From the NCBI GenBank assembly GCA_002314635.1, contig DCGQ01000033.1, forward strand, positions 1 through 16,103: DNA of 16,103 nt, read 5' to 3'. Source of the stretch: Clostridiales bacterium UBA1774. Its GTDB lineage: Bacteria > Bacillota > Clostridia > Oscillospirales > Oscillospiraceae. The first letter of the stretch is position 1; the number at the start of each line of letters is the position of its first letter. The position numbers and the translations under genes were made by a program. The notes beneath the pieces are model-generated. The model did no database searches. It was not told where the DNA came from and was given only the letters and a program-made list of their open reading frames with translations. Shown piece after piece: positions 1 through 6,991 of this stretch.

Positions 1-1310
1 AAGGGGTCGCCGCACTCGGGGCAGAACTTGGGCGGCTTGGTGGGGTCAGCCGGTTCCCAGCCGCACTTATCGCACTTGTACTGGGGGGTGTAGGCCGGCT
101 TGGGAGAGCCGCACTCGGGGCAGAACTTGCCCTTGTTCACCGCGCCGCACTTGGAGCAGGTCCAGCCGGCTGCTGCGACGGGAACAGGCTTGGCTTCGCC
201 GCATTCGGCGCAGAACTTTCCGGTATTGCCGACAGCACCGCACTTAGGGCAGGTCCAGCCGGCTGCTGCCGCAGGGGCAGGCGGCTGGGCGGTGACGGCA
301 GGAGCCTGCTGCTGCATCTGGAACAGGGACTGGGCGTTGATGCCGCCTGCGTTCTGGGCCATGTTCAGGTTCATGAAGCCCACACCGGCACCGGCAGCGT
401 TCTTCGCCGCGTCCTGCATGGCCTGCGCCTGTGCGCCTACCAGCGTGGCACCGGCCATGGCGGTATTGCGGTAAACCGCGTTGCGCTGAAGTTCCTTGAT
501 GGTCTTTTCGTCCTCTTCGGAGGCTTTCACGCTGCTGACGCCAACCTTGACGATTTCAATGCCGCGCTGCTCCATCCATTCAGTGGTCAGAACGGTACGC
601 AGAGCCAGAGCCAGCTCGGTGGTATGGCCAGGCAGAGCGCTGTAGCGAATGCCCTGCTCGGAGATCATGGCGAAGGCAGGCTGCAGAGCCGTCAGCAGTT
701 CGCTTTTCAACTGGGAATCAATCTGTGCGCGGGTATAACGGTCAGCAACATTGCCGCAGACATTGGTATAAAAAGCCACGGGGTTCGCCAGACGGTAGCT
801 GTATTCGCCGAAACAGCGGATGGAGATGTCCATATCCAGACCGATATTGGTGTCCACCACGCGGAAGGGCACGGGAGAAGGCGTTCCGTACTTGTTGCCG
901 ATGATTTCCTTCACATTGAAGTAGTAGACCCGCTGATCCTTGGCAGCTTCGCCGCCGAAGGTGAAACGGTCTGCCATGTTTTTCAGAATGGCCTTCAGAT
1001 TCTCGCCCAGCTTGCCGGTGAAGATGCTGGGTTCCGAGGACATATCAAAGGTGAACTCGCCCGGTTCGGCGCAGAGATCCACCACCTTACCCTGCTCCAC
1101 GATCATCATGCACTGACCATCGGCCACGGCGATCACACTGCCGTTAGAAATGATGTTGTCTGTGGATTTATTGGCAGAGCGGCCGGAAACACGCTTCTGA
1201 CCCTTTACAGCCAGAACATCCGCCGGAATTGCATCGCAGTAAAAGTATTCTTTCCACTGATCTGCCAGTACGCCCTTGGCAGAGCCAAGCGCAGCTTGAA
1301 TCAAACCCAT
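1..1310 (-). CDS. SPFH-domain protein with three C-terminal zinc ribbons (YdjI / 'virion core protein' family), 3' end outside window
   Basis: The ATG at 1308-1310 opens a frame that stays open to base 1, giving 436 codons with the C-terminus off the window. Residues about 25-270 resemble the SPFH (stomatin/prohibitin-like) domain of the B. subtilis YdjI family, including FRVVDTNIGLDMDISIRC at 149-166 and FYTNVCGN at 180-187. A Met/Ala/Gln-rich linker follows (about 285-350). Then come three CxxC...CxxC zinc ribbons: Cys354/357/367/370, Cys385/388/397/400 and Cys413/416/430/433. Ribbons 1 and 2 are near copies 31 residues apart. There is no signal peptide or clear membrane helix. Family members are thought to act in membrane-associated assemblies, often near PspA-type stress proteins; the exact function is unknown. 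GGAGG at 1317-1321, 6 nt upstream, supports the start. The gene has its own promoter (1359-1387), so it is probably a separate transcription unit. Confidence 0.88.
   Translation of the reverse strand, partial: MGLIQAALGSAKGVLADQWKEYFYCDAIPADVLAVKGQKRVSGRSANKSTDNIISNGSVIAVADGQCMMIVEQGKVVDLCAEPGEFTFDMSSEPSIFTGKLGENLKAILKNMADRFTFGGEAAKDQRVYYFNVKEIIGNKYGTPSPVPFRVVDTNIGLDMDISIRCFGEYSYRLANPVAFYTNVCGNVADRYTRAQIDSQLKSELLTALQPAFAMISEQGIRYSALPGHTTELALALRTVLTTEWMEQRGIEIVKVGVSSVKASEEDEKTIKELQRNAVYRNTAMAGATLVGAQAQAMQDAAKNAAGAGVGFMNLNMAQNAGGINAQSLFQMQQQAPAVTAQPPAPAAAAGWTCPKCGAVGNTGKFCAECGEAKPVPVAAAGWTCSKCGAVNKGKFCPECGSPKPAYTPQYKCDKCGWEPADPTKPPKFCPECGDP
9..269 (-). repeat. Internal tandem repeats encoding the zinc ribbons
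   Basis: A 20-nt block occurs identically at 157-176 and 250-269, 93 bp (31 codons) apart, and encodes the Ala-Ala-Gly-Trp-Thr-Cys entry of ribbons 1 and 2. A 22-nt block occurs identically at 9-30 and 109-130 and encodes the Lys-Phe-Cys-Pro-Glu-Cys-Gly exit of ribbons 2 and 3. DNA-level identity, beyond protein similarity, suggests fairly recent duplication of the ribbon module or gene conversion between copies. It is part of the coding sequence and not a mobile element. Confidence 0.8.
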
Positions 1311-1358
1311 AGTATACCTCCATAGTATCTAAAAAAAGGAAATTCCTCAATTTTGTAC

Positions 1359-1387
1359 AGTATAACGCTTTTTCATGGAAAACGCAA
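1359..1387 (-). promoter_or_regulatory. Sigma-A type promoter of the SPFH gene
   Basis: Read on the minus strand, a -35 element TTGCGT (1382-1387) is followed after exactly 17 nt by a -10 element TATACT (1359-1364). It lies in the gap between the GH3 stop (1405) and the SPFH start (1310). The predicted transcript start is near 1352, giving a leader of about 40 nt with GGAGG at 1317-1321. It was identified by eye from consensus match and spacing. Confidence 0.72.
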
Positions 1388-1404
1388 GAAGCAGAATCCG
1401 GAAA

Positions 1405-3591
1405 TCACAGAGTAAAACTACCCTCCAGAACCCGATCCCCGGTCAACTCCGCGGTTCGCTCATCCGGCTGTCCTCCGCCGACCCAGAGGGTGTAGCTGCC
1501 AGGCTCCACACAGCGGGACCCATCGGCGTGATAGGTATAAAGCGCATCCCGGCGGATCTGCAGTGTGACGGATTTTTCTTCGCCCGGTTCCAGCGTCACA
1601 TCGCCAATGGCACACAGATGCCAGCGCGGCTGGTTTTCATCGCCGCCGTTCCAGCGGACATAGCTCTGCACCACACAGCGTCCCGCCATCTGTCCTTCGT
1701 TTCTGACCAGAACCGCGGCTTCCACATCTTCGTCCGCTCGGATTTCCAGATTGCGGAAGGCAAAGCGGGTGTAGCTGAGACCGAAGCCAAAGGGATACAA
1801 GGCCTTGCCTTTAAAATAGCGGTAAGTTCTTCCTGCCATGGCATAATCCAGAAAATCGGGCAGTTCTTCAATGCTGTGATAGAAGGTCACAGGCAGCTTA
1901 CCGGAGGGGCAGTAGTCGCCGAACAGCAGTTCGCCAACGGCCTGACCGCCCAGCGCGCCCGGATACCATGCCTGCACCAGTGCATTCAAACCCTCCGCTT
2001 CCACATTCAGAGCGCTGCCGGACAGCAGCACCACGCAGGTGGGTTTGCCCAGTGCCAGCACATCCTGCATCAGCTTCCGCTGATTGGAGGGCAGGAGCAG
2101 GGTCTTTTTATCACCGCCGGAAAACTCATCGCTGCTGCCGCCGAACATTTCCTCGCCTTCCACCGTCTCATCCAGACCCAGCACCAGCACCACTGCTTCG
2201 GACTCCTCCGCCAGCGCCAGTGCTTCCGCTTCCCGGTCGCCGTGACCGGTGGCCTCCAGCAGATTGAAGGTGGGCGCTACATTCTGGAAGAACTGCATCA
2301 CCGCATCATCGGAGGTCTCCGCAACCTTGCCCTCCGGCGGCACATAGGGCGTCAGCTCACAGCCTACACCGTAGCGGATGCGGGTCTCCTTTCCGGCTGC
2401 TTTCCGGATGCCGTCCAGCACCGTCACATACTGAGAGGCTTCGCCGTGGTAGTTGCCCATCAGTGCACGGATGCTCATGGCGTTGGGGCCCAGCACGGCA
2501 ATGGAGCGGAATTTTCCCCGCAGGGGAAGCATCCCGTCATTCTTCAGCAGCACCAGAGATTCTCTTGCCATTTTCAGGTTCAGCTCCGCGTGCTCGGGGC
2601 AGTCCAGCAGATCGTGATCCACCCGAACAGAGGCAGGCTGTTCATAAAGACCCAGCCGCAGGCGCAGCTCCATGACCCGGCGGCAGCTTCGGTCAATCAC
2701 TTCCTCCGTCACCAGTCCCCGGTCATAAGCCTCCCGCAGATTCAGGAATACAAAACCCAGATTCATTTCGCAGCCGTGGTTGATGGCCAGTGCGGCGGAT
2801 TCGGCAGCATCCTTCGTCAGCCCGTGGGTACGATGGAAGTCTGCCAGCGCGCAGAAATCGGACAGGAACAGGCCCTGATAATCCCACTCCTCCCGGAGGA
2901 TCTTCCCGATCAGCAGGTCGGAGGCACAGCAGCCCTCATCCAGCGTCCGGTTATAGGCGCCCATGATCTGGGCCACATGGCCCTCCTTTACCGCTGCTTC
3001 AAAGGCGGGCAGATAGGTCTCCCGCAGATCCTTGGGATTTACCTGCGCGTTGAACTCATGGCGCAGCGGCTCCGGGCCGGAATGGACGGCATAGTGCTTG
3101 GCGCAGGCGGCTGTCATCAGGTAATCCGGGTCATCACCCTGCAGACCCCGGATATATCCCACGCCCAGACGGCTGGTCAGCCACGGGTCCTCGCCATAGG
3201 TCTCCTGACCGCGGCCCCAGCGGGGGTCACGGAAGATATTTACATTGGGGCTGTACAGACTCAGACCCTTGAACAGATCCCGAACGCCATGACTGGAATA
3301 CTGCTCGTATTTGATTCTGGCTTCCTGACCTACGGCTTTGCCGATCTCCTCCAGCAGAGCAGGGTCGAAGGCAGCGGCCATGCCGATACTCTGAGGAAAC
3401 ATGGTGGCGGTACCTTCCCGGGCCACGCCATGCAGTGCCTCGCTCCACCAGTCCATCTCCGGAATATCCAGCCGTTCCAGTGCCGGTGCAGAGGAACGGA
3501 TCTGTTCAATTTTTTCATCCAGCGTCATGCGGCTGACCAGGTCTGCCGCCCGTTGTGCAAAATCAAGCTCCTGATTACGATATGCTTCCAT
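1405..3591 (-). CDS. Family 3 glycoside hydrolase (beta-xylosidase / beta-glucosidase type), cytoplasmic
   Basis: This 728-aa protein removes terminal beta-linked sugars from oligosaccharides by a retaining mechanism. The N-terminal (beta/alpha)8 domain (about 10-315) has DWWSEALHGVAR (47-58), RDPRWGRGQETYGEDP (121-136), the substrate-binding KH pair (165-166) and LSDF with the predicted nucleophile Asp245. The second alpha/beta domain (about 340-570) has VEGEE (477-481) and GGDKKTLLLP (492-501), the region that normally carries the acid/base Glu. FGFGLSYTRF (601-610) leads into a C-terminal fibronectin III-like domain. No signal peptide or PA14 insert is visible, so it probably acts on imported oligosaccharides inside the cell. 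The DWW...ALHGVAR pattern recalls GH3 beta-xylosidases, but substrate cannot be fixed from sequence. The start is ATG with GGAGG at 3596-3600, only 4 nt upstream. It sits alone, with no transporter or regulator nearby, just after a terminator. Confidence 0.93.
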   Translation of the reverse strand: MEAYRNQELDFAQRAADLVSRMTLDEKIEQIRSSAPALERLDIPEMDWWSEALHGVAREGTATMFPQSIGMAAAFDPALLEEIGKAVGQEARIKYEQYSSHGVRDLFKGLSLYSPNVNIFRDPRWGRGQETYGEDPWLTSRLGVGYIRGLQGDDPDYLMTAACAKHYAVHSGPEPLRHEFNAQVNPKDLRETYLPAFEAAVKEGHVAQIMGAYNRTLDEGCCASDLLIGKILREEWDYQGLFLSDFCALADFHRTHGLTKDAAESAALAINHGCEMNLGFVFLNLREAYDRGLVTEEVIDRSCRRVMELRLRLGLYEQPASVRVDHDLLDCPEHAELNLKMARESLVLLKNDGMLPLRGKFRSIAVLGPNAMSIRALMGNYHGEASQYVTVLDGIRKAAGKETRIRYGVGCELTPYVPPEGKVAETSDDAVMQFFQNVAPTFNLLEATGHGDREAEALALAEESEAVVLVLGLDETVEGEEMFGGSSDEFSGGDKKTLLLPSNQRKLMQDVLALGKPTCVVLLSGSALNVEAEGLNALVQAWYPGALGGQAVGELLFGDYCPSGKLPVTFYHSIEELPDFLDYAMAGRTYRYFKGKALYPFGFGLSYTRFAFRNLEIRADEDVEAAVLVRNEGQMAGRCVVQSYVRWNGGDENQPRWHLCAIGDVTLEPGEEKSVTLQIRRDALYTYHADGSRCVEPGSYTLWVGGGQPDERTAELTGDRVLEGSFTL

Positions 3592-3616
3592 AATGCCTCC
3601 AAATTCTCCGGATTTT

Positions 3617-3650
3617 CAAAACGGGTCTGTCGCAGCTGCGGCAGACCCGT
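3617..3650 (-). terminator. Hairpin terminator after the small membrane protein gene
   Basis: Bases 3621-3650 form a nearly perfect 30-nt palindrome: outer arms of 9 bp and a GC-rich inner stem, with one mismatched pair (3630/3641). On the minus strand it begins 14 nt past the stop codon at 3665 and is followed by UUUU then G (down to 3617). The stem is strong but the U-tract is short, so termination may be partial. It separates the membrane protein gene from the GH3 gene, for which I see no clear promoter of its own; read-through may supply it. Confidence 0.7.
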
Positions 3651-3664
3651 AAGTATGTAGAATA

Positions 3665-4186
3665 TCAAATATCGCTGTAACGCTGGCCGCCCTTTTTCTG
3701 GACTTCCAGATCCTTGGGGATGTTGTTGCGGGTCTGGAAAGCGGTGATCTGCTTCTCCAGATCCTGATAGTAGGAATCCTGAATCTTCAGGGACTTGGCG
3801 GTGCTGTCCTTGAAAATGAACTCGGCAGAGGTGTTGTTCACGCGGGCGGCACGGGAGTTCATGGGGTTGGCGCCGGGGAACTGCCACAGGATGGCACGGA
3901 TATCATCGGCAGAAATGACGCGGATGTTGAACATATTGTACTGAACCAGATGCTTCTCGTAGATTTCGACCTTGAGGTAGAGAATCTGACGCAGCAGACC
4001 GCCGATCACGGCCGCATCAACCACACCGAGGATGATCGCAATAAAAGCAGGGGCAGTCGCGTTGATGGCTTTCAGCAGGAAAATTACAAAAACAGCGGAA
4101 ACCAGCAGGGCACACATGACCAAGGGCAGATAAACCATACCTTCGACTTTCATTGTGGAAAGCTTTTTGCCGTACTTTTCTTCCAT
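3665..4186 (-). CDS. Hypothetical two-helix membrane protein with cytosolic C-terminal domain
   Basis: I do not recognise this 173-aa protein. The charged N-terminus (MEEKYGKK) is followed by two hydrophobic segments, about residues 18-40 and 46-68, separated by a short polar turn. That suggests a helical hairpin with both ends in the cytoplasm. The remaining 100 residues are soluble, with alternating hydrophobic strands (about 72-103 and 120-136) and a closing helix (138-152). This layout recalls small membrane proteins carrying a bacterial PH-like domain, but that is only a guess. The ATG start is supported by GGAGG at 4193-4197, 6 nt upstream. It has its own promoter (4219-4247) and a terminator (3617-3650), so it is probably monocistronic. 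It occupies the place held by rpe/thiN in Bacillus. Confidence 0.8.
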   Translation of the reverse strand: MEEKYGKKLSTMKVEGMVYLPLVMCALLVSAVFVIFLLKAINATAPAFIAIILGVVDAAVIGGLLRQILYLKVEIYEKHLVQYNMFNIRVISADDIRAILWQFPGANPMNSRAARVNNTSAEFIFKDSTAKSLKIQDSYYQDLEKQITAFQTRNNIPKDLEVQKKGGQRYSDI

Positions 4187-4218
4187 GTTGAACCTCCAGC
4201 GTTCAATATTTTAACTGT

Positions 4219-4247
4219 ATGATAACACTTTATCCCGAATAAGTCAA
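4219..4247 (-). promoter_or_regulatory. Sigma-A type promoter of the membrane protein gene, overlapping the rsgA stop
   Basis: On the minus strand, -35 TTGACT (4242-4247) and -10 TATCAT (4219-4224) are separated by exactly 17 nt. The -35 hexamer contains the rsgA stop codon (TGA at 4244-4246), so the next transcription unit begins inside the last bases of the housekeeping operon. The predicted transcript start is near 4212, about 25 nt before the ATG at 4186. No terminator for the operon is visible between rsgA and this gene, so read-through is likely as well. Confidence 0.75.
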
Positions 4248-5146
4248 TTGCGGATGTTCCATTCTTTCAAATCCTTCAGCTCCGACATGAGGCGGCAATA
4301 GCTCTGGTAGCGGCTCTGTCCGATGGTTCCCCGCTCCATCGCCTCCCGCACCGCACAGCCTGCGTCCTTCCCGTGGCGGCAGTCCGGATATCGGCAGGAA
4401 CCGATCAGCGGACGAAATTCCCGGAACAGCTCCGGCAGCCGCTGCTTCAGTTCCAGCGAGATCTCATCCCCGTCAAAGGCGGAAAAACCCGGCGTGTCGA
4501 TGGCCATGGCGTCGCAGCCCAGCCGGAACAGTTCCACGTGTCTTGTGGTGTGTCTGCCGCGGCCCAGCTTGTCGCTGATCTCGCCGGTTTCCAGCATCAG
4601 GCGCGGCTCCAGCGCGTTCAGCAGGCTGGATTTCCCCACGCCGGAATTGCCGGTAAAGGCGCAGAGCTTGCCCTCCAGTGCCTGCCGCAATGCCTCCAGC
4701 CCTTCCCCGGTAACGGCGCTGGTTTCCATCACTGCCAGACCTGCCATACGGTAGGTTTCCAGAAGCTGCGGGTCTCGTTTCTCATCGCATTTATGAAAAC
4801 AGATCAGCGGTTCACAGTTTTTCAGTTCGGCGATGGCGATCATCTTATCCAGCAGATAGGGATCCGTCACCGGCATCACGGCAGAGGCCAGAATGACCAG
4901 CATATCCACATTGGCAACGCTGGGGCGGATAAAATCGTTTCTCCGGGGCAGGATGCTTTCCACGCTGCCCTTCCCGCCGCCCAACAGCTGCAGGATGACC
5001 CGGTCTCCCACCAACGGAGTCATATTCCCGCTCCGCAGCTTTCCCCGGGCGCTGCAGCAGACCAGTTCGTCTCCGGTGTCCACATACCAAAGGCCGCGGA
5101 CTGCCTTTACTACTAAGCCCTCAGCCAACGCCGTTTTCTCCGTCAT
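4244..5146 (-). CDS. rsgA: RsgA, circularly permuted GTPase for 30S ribosome maturation
   Basis: RsgA hydrolyses GTP on the 30S subunit to check late maturation. It has an N-terminal OB fold (about 8-75) with PLVGDRV (44-50), then a permuted G domain. The G4 position reads HKCD (118-121) instead of NKxD. The P-loop GNSGVGKS is at 166-173, the GRGRHTTRHVEL switch at 195-206 and DTPG at 217-220. The C-terminal zinc site is Cys251, Cys256, His258, Cys264. The full frame from ATG is 300 aa, overlaps prkC by 26 nt and lacks a well-spaced ribosome site. A TTG at 5126-5128 (codon 7) has GGAG 9 nt upstream and aligns with the annotated start of B. subtilis RsgA as I remember it (MPEGKIIKA versus LAEGLVVKA). 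It may be the true start, giving 294 aa and an 8-nt overlap. B. subtilis RsgA (CpgA) is a reported PrkC substrate, so its place after prkC fits. Confidence 0.95.
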   Translation of the reverse strand: MTEKTALAEGLVVKAVRGLWYVDTGDELVCCSARGKLRSGNMTPLVGDRVILQLLGGGKGSVESILPRRNDFIRPSVANVDMLVILASAVMPVTDPYLLDKMIAIAELKNCEPLICFHKCDEKRDPQLLETYRMAGLAVMETSAVTGEGLEALRQALEGKLCAFTGNSGVGKSSLLNALEPRLMLETGEISDKLGRGRHTTRHVELFRLGCDAMAIDTPGFSAFDGDEISLELKQRLPELFREFRPLIGSCRYPDCRHGKDAGCAVREAMERGTIGQSRYQSYCRLMSELKDLKEWNIRN

Positions 5147-6980
5147 GGATGTCCGGCGGCACTTCCTCCGAGCCTTCGCCGGGTTCCTGCTCCGGTTCGG
5201 GAGTGGTCTCCGGTTCCGGTTCCGGAGTGGGAGAAGGAGCCGGGCCGGTGGAGATATTCAGATTGATACGGGTCTTTTCCGCAACGGAGTTGCCCGGCGT
5301 GATGCTCTGGAAGATGACCTCTCCGGCAGGCGCCTCGTCCTCTACCTCCGTCACGGTTCCCAGAACCAGATTCATAGCCTCCAGCTTTCCCTTTGCAGAG
5401 GACAGCGTGCCGCCCAGCATGTCCGGCACGGTGGCATACTTCACGTCCGGACCGGCGGAGATGGTCAGAAACACGGTATCTCCCGCCTTCAGCTCCGTTC
5501 CGGCTTCCGGAATGGTGGAAATCACATAGTCCGCAGTCACATCTTCGGACTTGACCCGCTCCTCCGCCACCACCAGCTTCTGCTTCTGGAGCCGGATATA
5601 GGCATTTCGATAATCCTCGTTTACCAGATCCGGCATGATGATCACCGCATCGCCGGAGCTGACCACCAGCTTGATATCCGCTTTGTTCTCGTTTTTGATC
5701 ACTGTTCGGTTCGCGGCGGGACTCTGGCTCATGATCATGCCTTCCGCCACGGTCTCACTGGCCTCGTAGGCGGGATTGATGTTGTAATAATCCGTATAAG
5801 CCGGATTTGCCAGAATATCCTCCAGCTTCATGCCCACAAAGGAGGGAACGGACATGGTTTCCGGCTCGGTGAACATATCGTCAAACCAGTAATTCCAGAG
5901 ATAGAGGAAAATACCCAGAATAAAGACGATCACCAGCAGCATACCGCTGAGGATGGACACCTTCCTGGCGCGCCGGGAATTTTCCCGGTAATCCTCCTTG
6001 CTCAGTTCACCCCGTCGGCTCACGGGAGTCAGCTTTGACCGCGGCTCCCGGATCTCCTCCCGGGGCGGTTCCTGCGTTTTCACAGGTTCCGGCTTTTCTG
6101 CCGGGGCATTCTGCCGGAATGGCAGCTCGCCTTCCTCAAAGGAGGCATTGGGATCCTTCCGCAGCGCTTCCAGATCCTCGTAAAGCTGATCCGCATTCTG
6201 GTAACGCTGATCCAGATTGGGATTCATAGCCTTCATCGTGATCTTTTCCATCCCTGCCGGGATATCCGCATTCAGATCACGGGGCATCAGCGGCACCGAG
6301 CTGATATGCTGGATGGCAATGGCAACGGCATTCTCCCCTTCAAAGGGCAGGCGGCCGGTGAGCATTTCGTACATGACCACGCCGAGGGAATAGATATCCG
6401 TTCTGGCATCCACGCTGGAGCCCTTGGCCTGCTCCGGCGAGATGTAATGCACGCTGCCCAGCGTCTGCTGGGTCAGCGTATTCTGGGTGGAGTTCAGATG
6501 GGCAATACCGAAATCGGCCACTTTCACGCTGCCGTCCATCAGAATCATGATGTTATGAGGCTTGATATCCCGATGGATGATGCCGCGGCTGTGTGCATGG
6601 CTCAGCGCCTTGCTGATCTGGGACGCAAAATGCAGTGCCTCCCGCCAGGTAAGCTGGCGTTTTGCCATATACTGCTTCAGCGTGATGCCCTCAATCAGCT
6701 CCATCACGATATAGTCCACATCCTGTGTACGGCTGACATCATAGACCGTTACAATATTGGGATGACTCAGCATGGCAACTGCCTGTGCTTCCGTATGGAA
6801 ACGGCGGCGGAAATCCTCATCCACCGCATAGTCATCCTTCAGAATTTTTACTGCCACATACCGGTTCAGACGATGGCACAGCGCCTTGTAGACAACTGCC
6901 ATACCGCCGATGCCGATCCGCTCAACGATCTCATAGCGGTTGTCCAGCATTTTCCCGATGTATTTATCGTTATGATCCAT
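5121..6980 (-). CDS. prkC: PrkC/PknB-type membrane Ser/Thr kinase with three PASTA domains
   Basis: This 619-aa transmembrane kinase senses peptidoglycan fragments and phosphorylates cytosolic proteins. The cytosolic kinase domain (about 16-275) has the glycine loop IGIGGMAVVY (22-31), catalytic Lys45 in VAVK, HRDIKPHN (136-143, Asp138), DFG at 156-158 and a Thr/Ser-rich activation loop (164-175). A basic juxtamembrane linker precedes one hydrophobic helix (about 343-363). Outside the cell are three PASTA repeats (about 376-442, 447-509, 516-578) and a Pro/Glu-rich acidic tail (582-610). I chose ATG at 6978-6980 because GAGGA (6989-6993) lies 8 nt upstream. A TTG at 6993-6995 would add five residues but overlaps that site and the prpC stop. 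It follows its partner phosphatase directly, the usual prpC-prkC pair. Confidence 0.96.
   Translation of the reverse strand: MDHNDKYIGKMLDNRYEIVERIGIGGMAVVYKALCHRLNRYVAVKILKDDYAVDEDFRRRFHTEAQAVAMLSHPNIVTVYDVSRTQDVDYIVMELIEGITLKQYMAKRQLTWREALHFASQISKALSHAHSRGIIHRDIKPHNIMILMDGSVKVADFGIAHLNSTQNTLTQQTLGSVHYISPEQAKGSSVDARTDIYSLGVVMYEMLTGRLPFEGENAVAIAIQHISSVPLMPRDLNADIPAGMEKITMKAMNPNLDQRYQNADQLYEDLEALRKDPNASFEEGELPFRQNAPAEKPEPVKTQEPPREEIREPRSKLTPVSRRGELSKEDYRENSRRARKVSILSGMLLVIVFILGIFLYLWNYWFDDMFTEPETMSVPSFVGMKLEDILANPAYTDYYNINPAYEASETVAEGMIMSQSPAANRTVIKNENKADIKLVVSSGDAVIIMPDLVNEDYRNAYIRLQKQKLVVAEERVKSEDVTADYVISTIPEAGTELKAGDTVFLTISAGPDVKYATVPDMLGGTLSSAKGKLEAMNLVLGTVTEVEDEAPAGEVIFQSITPGNSVAEKTRINLNISTGPAPSPTPEPEPETTPEPEQEPGEGSEEVPPDIHDGENGVG
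5126..5141 (-). promoter_or_regulatory. Ribosome binding site favouring a TTG start for rsgA
   Basis: On the minus strand GGAG (5138-5141) is followed by 9 nt and TTG (5126-5128). The upstream in-frame ATG (5144-5146) has its nearest GGAGG 18 nt away, which is too far for good initiation. This spacing, together with homology at the protein start, supports the TTG, though the ATG cannot be excluded. Confidence 0.5.
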
Positions 6981-6991
6981 GTTATCCGTCC

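Noticed and set aside
9..269. Short spaced repeats considered as a CRISPR-like or mobile repeat
   Set aside because: They encode the CxxC modules of an open coding frame and have codon-multiple spacing; no spacers or terminal inverted repeats.
1331..1347. Small inverted repeat GGAA-A-TTCC next to a 7-A run, considered as a terminator for GH3
   Set aside because: A 4-bp stem with a 1-nt loop cannot form a stable hairpin, and it lies in the leader of the SPFH gene after that gene's promoter.
1375..3660. 761-codon plus-strand open frame
   Set aside because: It lies antisense to the complete GH3 gene, whose catalytic motifs are all intact. The translation is rich in His, Gln, Arg and Cys with no recognisable domain. 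It is open because the sense gene rarely uses TTA, CTA and TCA codons.
3592..3664. Possible promoter for GH3
   Set aside because: No -35/-10 pair with acceptable match and spacing was found; the TTGAAA near 3614 is too close to the start codon.
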